NCBI GenBank assembly: GCA_963820955.1
Contig: CAWGCA010000035.1
Location: forward strand, 1-51,708
From: CAWGCA01 sp963820955
GTDB taxonomy: Bacteria > Pseudomonadota > Gammaproteobacteria > Chromatiales > Chromatiaceae
Reading direction: 5' to 3'
Length of the DNA stretch: 51,708 nucleotides
Part shown: positions 27,459 to 36,137 of the stretch, piece after piece
Numbering within the stretch: position 1 is the stretch's first letter
Layout of the letters: each line of letters starts with the position of its first letter
Program-made: the position numbers and the translations under genes
The notes under the pieces: generated by a model
The model's input: only the letters and a program-made list of their open reading frames with translations
Told to the model about the DNA's origin: nothing
Database searches by the model: none

Positions 27459-28718
27459 ATGCAATGGACTAAGTCCCTAGTTACCGCGCTGGCTCAGGTG
27501 GGACGTTTTCTGCGCCTGCTTTTCACTCGGTTTGCCGAAGATCAGGGGTTTCCTCATACCGCCTCGCTTACTTTTACCACCCTGCTATCTTTGGTTCCGC
27601 TGATGACCGTGGTGCTGGCCGTGTTCGCGGCCTTTCCGGTGTCGGAGCGGGTGGGTGAACAGATCCAGGACTTCGTGTTTCACAATTTCGTTCCGGCGGC
27701 GGGTGAGGCCGTTCAACAGTATCTACAGGAGTTCAGCAGCAAGGCCTCGAAACTCACAGGGGCGGGTTTTGCCTTTCTGGTGATTGCAGCCCTGATGATG
27801 ATGGCCAACATTGACCGGGCCATCAACATGATCTGGCGGGTCAGGCGGAAACGAAGTCCCCTGTCTGTGTTTTTGATGTACTGGTCCATCCTCTCCCTGG
27901 GGCCGTTGTTGATCGGGCTCAGTGTGGCTGCGACCTCCTATCTGGTTTCGATGCCACTCTTTTCGGATACGGCGCAGACGCTGGAACTGCGCAGTCGTCT
28001 GCTGGAGGTGATGCCTATTGCGTCATCGGTCGTCGCCTTTACCCTGCTCTACCTGATCGTACCGAACCGCCGGGTGCCCATCATGCATGCCCTGGCCGGT
28101 GGGTTGCTCGCCTCTGTGCTGTTCGAAATGACCAAACAAGGTTTCGCCCTCTATCTGACCCACTTTCCCAACTACCAGGCGATCTACGGGGCACTGGCGG
28201 TAATCCCGATATTTCTGGTCTGGATTTATCTCTCCTGGCTGGTGACCCTGCTTGGCGCCGAATTCTCTTATTGTCTGGGGATCTTTCGGGATCAGTCCTG
28301 GCAACAATCTGAACAGCGGGGGGAGGATCTACTGTTGACCTACCATCTGCTGCGAGAGCTCTGGAGGGGGCAGCACACCGGACGGGCTGGCTCCACATCC
28401 AGTCTGGCAGATGCCCTGGGGCGAATATCGGAAGAGCGCCTGGAGCAGGTGCTGGCTCAACTGCGTCAGGAGCGACTGGTAGAACTGACGGAGGCGGGAG
28501 ACTGGCTGCTGGCCCGGGATCTCTCCCGCGTCAGCCTGCTGGATCTTTACTCTCTGCGCGCCTTTGTTCTGCCCCGGGCGGAACTGCTGGCGGGTCATGA
28601 AGACCCGGCGGATCGGGCCTTGGAGCGGGTATTATTGGGCGTCGAGGCAGATCTGCAGCGTTCGATGCACGCCTCACTCGAAAGCCTCTATTCTGCTGAC
28701 GAGCGCGATCTGGCCTGA
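27459..28718 (+). CDS. YihY/UPF0761 family membrane protein
   Basis: The 419-residue protein has six membrane helices in its first ~270 residues, with family motifs AEDQGFPHTASLTFTTLLSL, NIDRAINMIW, LYLIVPNRRV and AIYGALAVIPIFLVWIYLSW. The C-terminal ~140 residues are soluble and look like a winged-helix domain. The family was once called ribonuclease BN; that activity belongs to another protein, and the role of YihY is unknown. I chose the ATG at 27459; the longer frame from 27369 would overlap the divergent arsC-like start and lacks a good ribosome site. Confidence 0.88.
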   Translation: MQWTKSLVTALAQVGRFLRLLFTRFAEDQGFPHTASLTFTTLLSLVPLMTVVLAVFAAFPVSERVGEQIQDFVFHNFVPAAGEAVQQYLQEFSSKASKLTGAGFAFLVIAALMMMANIDRAINMIWRVRRKRSPLSVFLMYWSILSLGPLLIGLSVAATSYLVSMPLFSDTAQTLELRSRLLEVMPIASSVVAFTLLYLIVPNRRVPIMHALAGGLLASVLFEMTKQGFALYLTHFPNYQAIYGALAVIPIFLVWIYLSWLVTLLGAEFSYCLGIFRDQSWQQSEQRGEDLLLTYHLLRELWRGQHTGRAGSTSSLADALGRISEERLEQVLAQLRQERLVELTEAGDWLLARDLSRVSLLDLYSLRAFVLPRAELLAGHEDPADRALERVLLGVEADLQRSMHASLESLYSADERDLA

Positions 28719-28804
28719 ATGGCCGGAGGCGAATATCGGCGATGGCCATTTATCCCCGGGGCGCTTATCATCCGCCATCCGACTCTTCAAAACGACGGTT
28801 AGCC

Positions 28805-29287
28805 ATGAGCATTGGATTCATACCGGCACTTTTTATCCTCAGTATCCTGCTGGCGCCCCCTTTGTCTCTGGCGGAGCCTGTGGATTTTTCCCTTTCCGAC
28901 CTGGATGGCAGACAGCGCCAGCTGTCCGAGTTTCGGGGTAAATGGGTACTGGTCAACTACTGGGCAACCTGGTGTCCCCCCTGTATCGAGGAATTGTCTG
29001 AACTGGAGATATTCCATAATAGCCACAAGGAGAAGGATGCCGTGGTGGTGGGTGTGAACATGGAGGATATTCCCCCAGAAAGGCTCCGGGCATTTGTCGA
29101 CGAACAGTTCATCAGCTTCCCGATCCTGCGGAGCGGACCCGCCGTCGAAACACCACTGGGACCGATTCCGGGTCTGCCCACTTCCTATCTGGTATCGCCG
29201 GAGGGTGAGGTAGTAGCCCGTCAGGTGGGTAGGGTGGAGGCAGAGATGGTGGAGAGTTTTATCGAAAAACAGGGACAGGATCGTTGA
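28805..29287 (+). CDS. TlpA-like periplasmic thioredoxin
   Basis: The 160-residue protein has an N-terminal signal sequence or anchor (about 1-24, ending SLAEP) and a thioredoxin fold with active site WATWCPPCIEEL. The cis-proline loop is GLPTSYLVSPEG. This is the TlpA/ResA group, periplasmic reductases that serve cytochrome c maturation or disulfide repair. The target is unknown. It is followed 25 bases later by acylphosphatase. Confidence 0.9.
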   Translation: MSIGFIPALFILSILLAPPLSLAEPVDFSLSDLDGRQRQLSEFRGKWVLVNYWATWCPPCIEELSELEIFHNSHKEKDAVVVGVNMEDIPPERLRAFVDEQFISFPILRSGPAVETPLGPIPGLPTSYLVSPEGEVVARQVGRVEAEMVESFIEKQGQDR

Positions 29288-29312
29288 GATCCTGCGCGCA
29301 GAGGAGCGTCCT

Positions 29313-29582
29313 ATGAGCATCTGTGTTCGTTGCCTGGTGTCCGGCCGGGTGCAGGGGGTTTTCTTTCGTGCCTCTGCCCGAAACCAGGCACAGATCCTGG
29401 GTATAACCGGGTATGCCCGGAACCAGGCAGATGGGCGGGTCGAAGTGCTGGCCTGCGGCGATCCCAAGGCCATAGATCAGTTCAAGACCTGGCTGTCAAA
29501 GGGGCCGCCGTCCGCCAAGGTGACCGGTGTCGCCTGTGAAACCCTGCCGCAGCAGGTGCTGCAGGGTTTCACGACGGGTTAG
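29313..29582 (+). CDS. Acylphosphatase
   Basis: Acylphosphatase splits acyl phosphates such as acetyl phosphate or carbamoyl phosphate. The 89-residue protein has the substrate loop GRVQGVFFRASAR with the catalytic Arg, and the catalytic Asn in GYARNQADGRVEV. Length is standard (about 90). A good ribosome site (GAGGAG) precedes the ATG. Confidence 0.94.
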   Translation: MSICVRCLVSGRVQGVFFRASARNQAQILGITGYARNQADGRVEVLACGDPKAIDQFKTWLSKGPPSAKVTGVACETLPQQVLQGFTTG

Positions 29583-29593
29583 GCCTACTGCTT

Positions 29594-30934
29594 TTACGTT
29601 GACTCCGGCGCGCTATCCTCCACTGCCGGCTGTGGCTCCTGGTTCACCGGTGGTTGGGTGGCTTGCGGAGGTTCTGGTTCGTTATTCTCCTGAACCGGCG
29701 GTGGGACAGGTGCCGTTTGGTCCAGCAGAATGGGTACGGGGGGCGTGCTTTCCGAAGGCGAAGACTCGGACTGTATCTGTTCGACCGCCATCTCTGTCGA
29801 AGGTGCAGGCGCAATCACGGCAGGTGTAACCGGTTGTGGTTGGGGCAACGCTTCCGCTTCGGACGGGGCAGGTGGTAGCGGGCGGGCAAAAGGATCCGCG
29901 TAGTCCGGAGCGGTTGGTGCTGGATATTCGGGTGAAGGGTAACCGTAGTCCGGTTCACCCGGCACTCCATAGGGGGGCAGTGGGCGGTCATAACCCGGAG
30001 GCGCAGGCGGGGCAGTGAAATCCCGGGTACTGCCAAATCCACCCGGCCAGACGCCAGATTCCCCTTCGGCTGTAGGATAGCCCGGAAAACGGTCATAATC
30101 CTGTGCTCTATGGGGGTACCGGTAATTGTCAGGTGTGCCAGGTGCATCTTGAAAGGCGGGATAGTCGTAGTCCGGCCCGCCAGGCAGCGTACCGTACCCG
30201 TACTCAGGTCTGTAATCCGGTGCCATCATGGGTTGTCGGTAGCCCATTCCGGGATATCCATAGCCAGGCGGCTCGGCATAGCCATGGGGCATCTGGTAGG
30301 TCTGCGGCGGGGGGTATCCATAGCCGGGCGATTCTTCATAATCGCGAGGCATTCGGTAAGTCTGCGGAGGAGGGTATCCGTATCCGGGTGATTCTCCATA
30401 ACCGGGAGGCACTCGGTAGGCCTGTGGTGGGGCATATCCGTAACCGGGCGATTCTTCGTAACCGTGAGGTGTCCGGTAGGCCTGTGCTGGGGCGTATCCG
30501 TAGCCAGGGTCGAGCCCATAGCCATGTGGCCCGGGATCGCCACTCCACTCTTGCGCCGACGGGTAAGATTCCAGTTCGGACGGGCCGAATCCTCTCTGTT
30601 CGGGGGGCCTCATCCGGTTGGTCCTGCCCCACTGGTGATAGGGGGCGACGCTGGGAACCCCTTCCGGGCGTCGGTGCATAGACTCGAATCCGTCAGAATC
30701 TGGCATTGCTCCAGAGCCGGGATCTACGGCATAGCGGTATACATGCTCAGCATTAACTGCAGGGAGCTGCGGTTGGTCACCGAGTGCGGGCGGAGGAGGA
30801 GATGCTGTCCATTCGCCCCCCTGGGGATCAGGGCTCACTTGAGGGCTGGTTGGCGGCGCGTAATCCTCGTCTGCCAGCGCCTGAAAAGCGGAAATTCCGG
30901 CACAGCAGGCTGTGATCCACAGAAAACGCTTCAT
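29594..30934 (-). CDS. Secreted Tyr/Gly/Pro-rich repeat protein, function unknown
   Basis: The 446-residue protein starts MKRFLWITACCAGISAFQALA, a signal peptide with a pair of cysteines, behind a strong AGGAG site 7 bases upstream; I prefer this start to one five codons earlier. The rest is low-complexity. Between about residues 135 and 235 there are five 20-residue repeats built on GYGY-PPPQ-Y-R. The C-terminal ~110 residues are rich in Pro, Glu and Gln. No catalytic domain is visible. A surface, matrix or flexible envelope protein is plausible, but the role is not known. It stands alone between convergent acylphosphatase and divergent sfsA. Confidence 0.75.
   Translation of the reverse strand: MKRFLWITACCAGISAFQALADEDYAPPTSPQVSPDPQGGEWTASPPPPALGDQPQLPAVNAEHVYRYAVDPGSGAMPDSDGFESMHRRPEGVPSVAPYHQWGRTNRMRPPEQRGFGPSELESYPSAQEWSGDPGPHGYGLDPGYGYAPAQAYRTPHGYEESPGYGYAPPQAYRVPPGYGESPGYGYPPPQTYRMPRDYEESPGYGYPPPQTYQMPHGYAEPPGYGYPGMGYRQPMMAPDYRPEYGYGTLPGGPDYDYPAFQDAPGTPDNYRYPHRAQDYDRFPGYPTAEGESGVWPGGFGSTRDFTAPPAPPGYDRPLPPYGVPGEPDYGYPSPEYPAPTAPDYADPFARPLPPAPSEAEALPQPQPVTPAVIAPAPSTEMAVEQIQSESSPSESTPPVPILLDQTAPVPPPVQENNEPEPPQATQPPVNQEPQPAVEDSAPEST
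30237..30536. repeat. 60-base tandem repeat inside the Tyr/Gly/Pro-rich gene
   Basis: Four full 60-base units begin at 30297, 30357, 30417 and 30477, and a degenerate unit of about 57-60 bases precedes them. Each encodes 20 residues around PGYGY and PPPQTYR. Units differ by several substitutions but keep frame and length, as expected of a coding repeat that grew by duplication. Confidence 0.9.
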
Positions 30935-30987
30935 CGCGATACTCCTCATCGGTTGTGTGTGGCCGGAGCTGTCCGGTGTTGTAACTA

Positions 30988-31006
30988 GGGCCTGTTTAAC
31001 AGGCCC
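30988..31006. promoter_or_regulatory. Perfect palindrome upstream of sfsA and the repeat protein
   Basis: GGGCCTGT and ACAGGCCC flank a three-base loop. It lies in the 132-base divergent region, about 90 bases before sfsA and 55 before the repeat protein. No T run follows, so an operator is more likely than a terminator. TATACT near 31026 is a possible -10 box for sfsA. Confidence 0.5.
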
Positions 31007-31093
31007 AACAGCAGCTCGATCGCACTTATACTAATGCGCGGTCGCGGGGACGTCTACCGCCTGCTTTAAAACTGAATAAGGGTGTTTAACAAA

Positions 31094-31804
31094 ATGGAGT
31101 TGCCTGCTTTAACCGCCGGTCGAATGCTGCGTCGATACAAACGCTTTTTGGCAGATGTGGAACTGGATGATGGCAGGGTGGTCACCGCCCATTGCCCCAA
31201 TACCGGCAGTATGAAGGGCTGCTGGGAGGCCGGTGCCCCAGTGGAAATAAGTTTCAGTGATAACCCCCGTCGGAAGCTGGCCTGGACCCTGGAGCGCGTG
31301 GACATGGGTGGCGGCTGGATCGGTGTGAATACCGCCCGCACCAATGGGGTGGTGGCAGAGGCGGTGGCGCAAGGGCGTGTACCCGCCCTGGACGGTTATC
31401 TTAAACAGCAGCGGGAGGTGGTCTATGATGCCCCCGGACATCCCCGGTCGCGGCTCGACCTAATGCTGTCCGGTGGCTCTCAGCCGCCCGCGCTGGTTGA
31501 GATCAAAAACGTGACTCTTTTCGACGGGGAGCGGCTGCGATTCCCCGATGCGGTGAGCGCACGTGCCTTGAAGCATCTCAACACCCTGCAGGCGGCAGTA
31601 GATCAGGGAATGCGTGGGGTGATCCTGTTTGCACTCAACCGCCCCGAAGGACACTGTTTTTCACCTGCTGGGGAGATCGATCCGGCGTACGCGAAACGGT
31701 TGAAGCAAGTAGCGGTATCGGGGGTGGAGGCAATGGCACTGCGGATTCGCCACACGCGGACGGGGTTGATCGGTGAGGGGAGGGTACCGGTTGCTTTTGA
31801 ATGA
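31094..31804 (+). CDS. sfsA: SfsA family protein
   Basis: SfsA was named from sugar fermentation stimulation in E. coli; structurally it has an OB-like part and a nuclease-like fold, and its real activity is uncertain. The 236-residue protein has the family landmarks RYKRFLADVEL, AHCPNTGSMKGC, LDLMLSGG, VEIKNVTLF, FPDAVSARALKHL and FALNRPEG. I chose the ATG at 31094 over an upstream GTG because related proteins begin close to this point. Confidence 0.93.
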   Translation: MELPALTAGRMLRRYKRFLADVELDDGRVVTAHCPNTGSMKGCWEAGAPVEISFSDNPRRKLAWTLERVDMGGGWIGVNTARTNGVVAEAVAQGRVPALDGYLKQQREVVYDAPGHPRSRLDLMLSGGSQPPALVEIKNVTLFDGERLRFPDAVSARALKHLNTLQAAVDQGMRGVILFALNRPEGHCFSPAGEIDPAYAKRLKQVAVSGVEAMALRIRHTRTGLIGEGRVPVAFE

Positions 31805-31897
31805 TCGGTGGATTCGTCTCTGATATTGGACCTGCCTCTGTTTCGCCTGACCGTTCAACAGACAACGCAGATGCTCGGCCTTCTGTACTTACGCTGA

Positions 31898-32749
31898 TCA
31901 GTAACCCCGCAATCGGAGGTTCAATTCCACCGGGGTGGTGGCGAGCCGCTCCACGCCACTGCGGATGACGCCATCGGGCAGCAATTCCAGCCAGCGCAGA
32001 CCGGGCGCCTGCCGGTCGATGCAGAAGTCGTCTTGGTTCGGAGTAAACTGAATGCAGGTCGAGGGGCTGCCCATCAACCGGACACCCTTACGCACCTGTT
32101 CAAAAACCTGATGTATATGGCCCCACAGAACGCCTCGCACGCTGGAGTGGCGGTCCAGTACCTGGAAGAATTCATCAGGGTTGTTCAGGGCCATGGTATC
32201 CATCCATGCGCTGCCGACCGGGATGGGGTGGTGGTGAAGACATACCAGGGCATGGTGGTGCGGGTGCTCGCTCAGGCCCTGCTCCAGGGTGGCGAGGTCG
32301 GTATCATCCAGATGCCCCCCCTCTTCACCAGGGATTGTTGAGTTCAGTAACACGATCAGCCAACCGTTTTGGGTGACGGTTTTTGGGGCACTGACCCTAC
32401 CGCTGTTCATGCAGTTGGACATGATTTCCGGCCGGTCATGATTGCCGGGCAGGCAGAAGACCGGGGCACCCAGCATCCCAAAGCGATCACGAAGGCGTTC
32501 GTAACCGGCAGCACTGGCATCGTGTACAAGATCTCCGGTCGCCAGAACCAGGTCGGCCGGTTCCAGGCTGGTCTTGGCTAATTTCAGCACATCATCGAAG
32601 GTATTCTGGGTATTCAAGCCGCCCAGACATCCGCCAGGATCTGCGTAGACATGGCAGTCCGAAATCTGGAGAACTCGCAGGCCACCATCCGGCATCAATC
32701 GCGACGGTTTTACCTGGGCAGTTCGGAGACTGACGGTATTTTGGGTCAT
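31898..32749 (-). CDS. cpdA: 3',5'-cyclic-AMP phosphodiesterase CpdA
   Basis: CpdA (Icc) hydrolyses cyclic AMP. The 283-residue protein has the metal ligands of the calcineurin-like phosphoesterase fold in order: ISDCHVY, ATGDLVHD, PGNHDRPE, LHHHPIPVGSAWMD and WGHIHQ. A CRP-like cyclic-nucleotide-binding protein occurs at 47278, but no functional link is shown. The 246 bases between its start and the fabA end hold no recognisable gene. Confidence 0.93.
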   Translation of the reverse strand: MTQNTVSLRTAQVKPSRLMPDGGLRVLQISDCHVYADPGGCLGGLNTQNTFDDVLKLAKTSLEPADLVLATGDLVHDASAAGYERLRDRFGMLGAPVFCLPGNHDRPEIMSNCMNSGRVSAPKTVTQNGWLIVLLNSTIPGEEGGHLDDTDLATLEQGLSEHPHHHALVCLHHHPIPVGSAWMDTMALNNPDEFFQVLDRHSSVRGVLWGHIHQVFEQVRKGVRLMGSPSTCIQFTPNQDDFCIDRQAPGLRWLELLPDGVIRSGVERLATTPVELNLRLRGY

Positions 32750-32995
32750 CTCGAGCCTGGGCTAGTCAGTTTTCTCTGTCAGTCAGCTTGCGTCCAAGGG
32801 GGTGGTTAACGTTCGAGTATTGCATTTATAGGGCGGCGTTATTACCAGTTTTTCAATTATTATTAACCCCTTTGTGGACTGAATCACGCTTCCCTCCGGA
32901 TTTTTGGCCCTGTTCGGATATTAGTGACCAGTCCTGGGATCTTGTCAATCGGTTAGCTCTTCTGATCGAGGAGTATTGGGGTGAAACAGGGCCGC

Positions 32996-33511
32996 TCAAA
33001 AGTTTTCGGTGTTGGTGAACAGCCCCACCCGCAGGTCTTTGGCGGTGTATATCTCTCGGCCATCCACCTTGACCACGCCGTCGGCGACACCCAGGACCAA
33101 CTTGCGGCTGATGACTCTTTTCATGTCCAGCTGGTAAGACACCTTTTCCGCAGTAGGAAGTACCTGCCCGGTAAATTTCACCTCGCCGACGCCCAGGGCG
33201 CGGCCATGACCGGGATTTCCGATCCAGGCCAGAAAAAACCCCACCGCCTGCCACATGGCGTCCAGTCCGAGACAACCCGGCATGACGGGATCGCCCGGAA
33301 AATGACACTGGAAAAACCAGAGATCCGGATGGATATCCAATTCTGCCTGGATCTCACCTTTGCCATAGGCCCCACCCGTGTCGGCGATGCGTGCGACACG
33401 GTCCATCATCAGCATGTTGGGGACGGGCAGTTGGGCGTTCCCCGGACCGAACATCTTGCCGTAGCCGCATTCCAGCAGTTCTTCTTTGGTAAAACTTTGT
33501 TCTTTTGCCAT
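32996..33511 (-). CDS. fabA: 3-hydroxydecanoyl-ACP dehydratase/isomerase
   Basis: FabA dehydrates beta-hydroxydecanoyl-ACP and isomerises the double bond, starting unsaturated fatty acid synthesis. The 171-residue protein aligns over its full length, with catalytic His70 in QCHFPGDPVMPG and Asp84 in CLGLDAMWQ. FabB, its usual partner for elongation and often its neighbour, is not adjacent and must lie elsewhere. Confidence 0.96.
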   Translation of the reverse strand: MAKEQSFTKEELLECGYGKMFGPGNAQLPVPNMLMMDRVARIADTGGAYGKGEIQAELDIHPDLWFFQCHFPGDPVMPGCLGLDAMWQAVGFFLAWIGNPGHGRALGVGEVKFTGQVLPTAEKVSYQLDMKRVISRKLVLGVADGVVKVDGREIYTAKDLRVGLFTNTENF

Positions 33512-33589
33512 CGGTTCCAGGTTCCTTCATGTAAAACAACAATTACGGTCACTGTATAGCCGATAGTGCAAGTGAGGGTATCAGCTGCA

Positions 33590-33687
33590 GTCGAGCTACA
33601 AGGACGTGGCAAGTTAGGGTAACGCAGGAGCAATTACCGTCGAGCTACAAGGATGTAGCAAGTCAGGGTAATGCAGGAGCAATTACC
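33590..33687. repeat. Two 49-base tandem repeats between fabA and proS
   Basis: Copies at 33590-33638 and 33639-33687 start GTCGAGCTACAAGG and end GCAGGAGCAATTACC. They differ at four positions, all transitions. A weaker partial copy lies just before, around 33567-33589. There is no open frame across them and no unique spacer. They sit 3' of proS and 5' of fabA, whose promoter they may crowd. Confidence 0.85.
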
Positions 33688-33787
33688 GTACGCCACCGTC
33701 AAGCCTCTACAGCGTCCCTTGCCTTTAGGTCTGTCGGCTATCCAATTCTTCTTCGTTGATAAATCCAGGTGTTGCCTGGCTAACCAA

Positions 33788-35515
33788 TCAATCAATCGCC
33801 GCAGTCAGCCGGTCCTGAAGGAAAGACAGGATGCGGTCAAGATCGATCATACTGTTTTCACTCTCCGTCCGGCCGCGGTATTCCACCTTCCCCTGGTCCA
33901 GACCGCGCTCTCCAACCACCAGCCGGTGGGGAATTCCGATCAGCTCCATATCGGCGAACATGAAACCGGGCCGCACGTCGCGGTCGTCCAGCAGCACCTC
34001 GATACCCGCCCCGATCAATTCGGCATGGAGTTTTTCCACCGCTTCGCGTACCCGCTGAGATTTGCTCATCTTCATCGGTAACAGGGCGACGTGGAATGGG
34101 GCGATGGCGGCAGGCCAGACAATACCTTTCTCGTCATGATGTTGTTCGATGGCAGCCGCCACGACCCGGGAGACACCTATGCCGTAACAGCCCATGGTCA
34201 TCACTAGTGCCTGCCCTCGTTCATCCAGGACCGTGGCGTTCATTGCCTCGCTGTATTTTTTCCCCAACTGGAAGATGTGGCCCACTTCAATGCCGCGGGC
34301 CAGGGTCAGGATTCCCTGGCCGTCGGGGCTGGGATCTCCTTCTATCACACGCCGGAGATCCGCCGCCGGGGGTGGGGCGACATCCCGCTCCCAGTTGACC
34401 CCGAAATAGTGCCTGCCATCGATATTGGCGCCGCAACTGAAGTCGGCCATTGCCGCGACCGTGCGATCGACAATGCAGGGAATAGTGAGATTGACCGGCC
34501 CCAGGGAGCCTGGGCCAGCGCCGATGGTTTCCCGAATCTCCTCATCCGACGCGAACCGCAGGGGACTTTCCACCTGCAGCAGTTTATCTGCTTTGATCTC
34601 GTTCAATTCGTGATCGCCGCGCACCAGTAGGGCGACGAAATTCGCCTCTACCTGGTCGGAAGCGGCGACGATAAGGGTCTTCACTGTTTTCTCAATGGGT
34701 TGATCAAACTGCTCCACCAGATCCTGTATAGTCTTTGCGTTTGGGGTGTCCACCAGGCGCATCTCTTCCGATGGGGCGGGCCGCCCTCCGGCTGGTGCCA
34801 GTGCCTCTGCCGTTTCCACGTTGGCTGCGTAATCACCCTGAGTAGCGAACACGATGGCATCCTCGCCGGAATCTGCCAGTACATGGAATTCCTGGGAGGC
34901 GCTGCCACCGATGCTGCCGCTGTCCGCACGGACTGCCCTGAATTCCAGGCCACAGCGGGTAAAGATGCGCGAGTAGGCCTGATGCATCTGCTCATAGGTC
35001 TGCTGCAGCGAGTCCTGATCGGCGTGAAAAGAGTAGGCGTCCTTCATCAGGAACTCCCGGGCCCGCATAACACCGAAGCGTGGGCGGATCTCGTCCCGGA
35101 ACTTGGTCTGAATCTGGTAGAAGTTGACCGGCAGCTGTTTGTAACTGTGCAGTTCATTGCGTGCCAGTTCAGTGATTATCTCCTCATGGGTGGGCCCGAA
35201 ACAGAATTCACGCTGGTGGCGATCCTTTATGCGCAGCAATTCCGGTCCGTATTGCTCCCAGCGACCTGATTCCTGCCATAGCTCTGCCGGCTGGACCGCC
35301 GGCATCAATATCTCTAGTGCCCCGGCGTGATCCATCTCTTGCCGCACAATGGTCTCCACCTTGCGCAAAACGCGCAGGCCGAGGGGAAGCCAGGTGTACA
35401 GGCCGGCTGCCAGCTTTCGGATCAGGCCGGCCCGGAGCATCAGCCGATGGCTGGCGATCTCGGCATCGGCCGGGGTTTCCTTGAGGGTCTGAAGGGGGAA
35501 TTGAGAAGTGCGCAT
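33788..35515 (-). CDS. proS: Prolyl-tRNA synthetase
   Basis: ProS charges tRNA-Pro. The 575-residue class II enzyme begins MRTSQFPLQTLKETPADAE at 35515; an ATG eight codons upstream exists but the shorter start is the family norm. Motif 1 lies around VRQEMDHAGALEILMP, motif 2 around FRDEIRPRFGVMRAREFLMKD, and motif 3 near MGCYGIGVSR. The editing insert that removes misacylated Ala spans about 220-400. Length matches E. coli (572). Confidence 0.97.
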   Translation of the reverse strand: MRTSQFPLQTLKETPADAEIASHRLMLRAGLIRKLAAGLYTWLPLGLRVLRKVETIVRQEMDHAGALEILMPAVQPAELWQESGRWEQYGPELLRIKDRHQREFCFGPTHEEIITELARNELHSYKQLPVNFYQIQTKFRDEIRPRFGVMRAREFLMKDAYSFHADQDSLQQTYEQMHQAYSRIFTRCGLEFRAVRADSGSIGGSASQEFHVLADSGEDAIVFATQGDYAANVETAEALAPAGGRPAPSEEMRLVDTPNAKTIQDLVEQFDQPIEKTVKTLIVAASDQVEANFVALLVRGDHELNEIKADKLLQVESPLRFASDEEIRETIGAGPGSLGPVNLTIPCIVDRTVAAMADFSCGANIDGRHYFGVNWERDVAPPPAADLRRVIEGDPSPDGQGILTLARGIEVGHIFQLGKKYSEAMNATVLDERGQALVMTMGCYGIGVSRVVAAAIEQHHDEKGIVWPAAIAPFHVALLPMKMSKSQRVREAVEKLHAELIGAGIEVLLDDRDVRPGFMFADMELIGIPHRLVVGERGLDQGKVEYRGRTESENSMIDLDRILSFLQDRLTAAID

Positions 35516-35682
35516 CTTGAATACAGGTACTTGAAACAAAAGAGAACATTCTAGCAGGCTGGAGACAAACCCTCATCTAAACTTTAGGGAGTGGCCCGCT
35601 ACAGGTGATTTTTTCCGGGCGTTTGTGGAATCGAGCAGGAGGGAGACTCACCGCACAGGGTGCGGTTGCAGGCGGGGCGGGG

Positions 35683-36033
35683 TCAGCGCTCGAAGGTTGA
35701 TCCGTTCCAGCCCCACATGTTCCTGGGGGCATCGTGAAACTCGATGTAGATGCGATCCAGCGCGATTTTCAGCTCGCTTGAGATCAACTGGCTGAGGTCG
35801 GAGGAGAGACTCTTGGTTCGGTCAGCCGGCAGGCCGATACTCTTTAGCTCCAGATAGGCCAGCGGCCGATCGTCCCCGCCAAACAGCAGGGCGCCTCCAG
35901 CTTCGAGGCTGATCATGACATAGCCTTCCGGCTTCCCCAGGAGCTCTGCTACCCGGGCGGAGGCCTTTTTCATCAGTAGGATGCGTTGTTCCGGGGCAAT
36001 CTCTGTGTTGGTCTGAATTTTCAGCAGCGGCAC
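35683..36033 (-). CDS. MIF-like tautomerase
   Basis: The 116-residue protein starts MPLLKIQTN, exposing Pro after removal of Met; this Pro is the catalytic base of the tautomerase superfamily. Its length and C-terminus (IYIEFHDAPRNMWGWNGSTF) match macrophage migration inhibitory factor, not the short 4-oxalocrotonate type. MIF proteins tautomerise phenylpyruvate in vitro. Bacterial members have no settled role. A host-directed role is only worth considering if the organism is a symbiont. It is a single gene downstream of the DUF4124 gene. Confidence 0.9.
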   Translation of the reverse strand: MPLLKIQTNTEIAPEQRILLMKKASARVAELLGKPEGYVMISLEAGGALLFGGDDRPLAYLELKSIGLPADRTKSLSSDLSQLISSELKIALDRIYIEFHDAPRNMWGWNGSTFER

Positions 36034-36137
36034 GTGCTTTGCCTCTCAGGGTCTGTCAACACTATAGTGGATATTCATCGACGGAGACCATTTTTTCACA
36101 GGACAAGGCGCACTGAGCGCCGTGTATCTGCCGGACA

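Noticed and set aside
27459..28718. Ribonuclease BN
   Set aside because: The old name for the YihY family is a misassignment; the protein is an integral membrane protein with no nuclease motif.
30237..30536. CRISPR array
   Set aside because: The 60-base repeats are contiguous and in frame within a gene, with no unique spacers.
33590..33687. CRISPR or tRNA remnants
   Set aside because: There are two contiguous 49-base copies and no spacers or cloverleaf fold.
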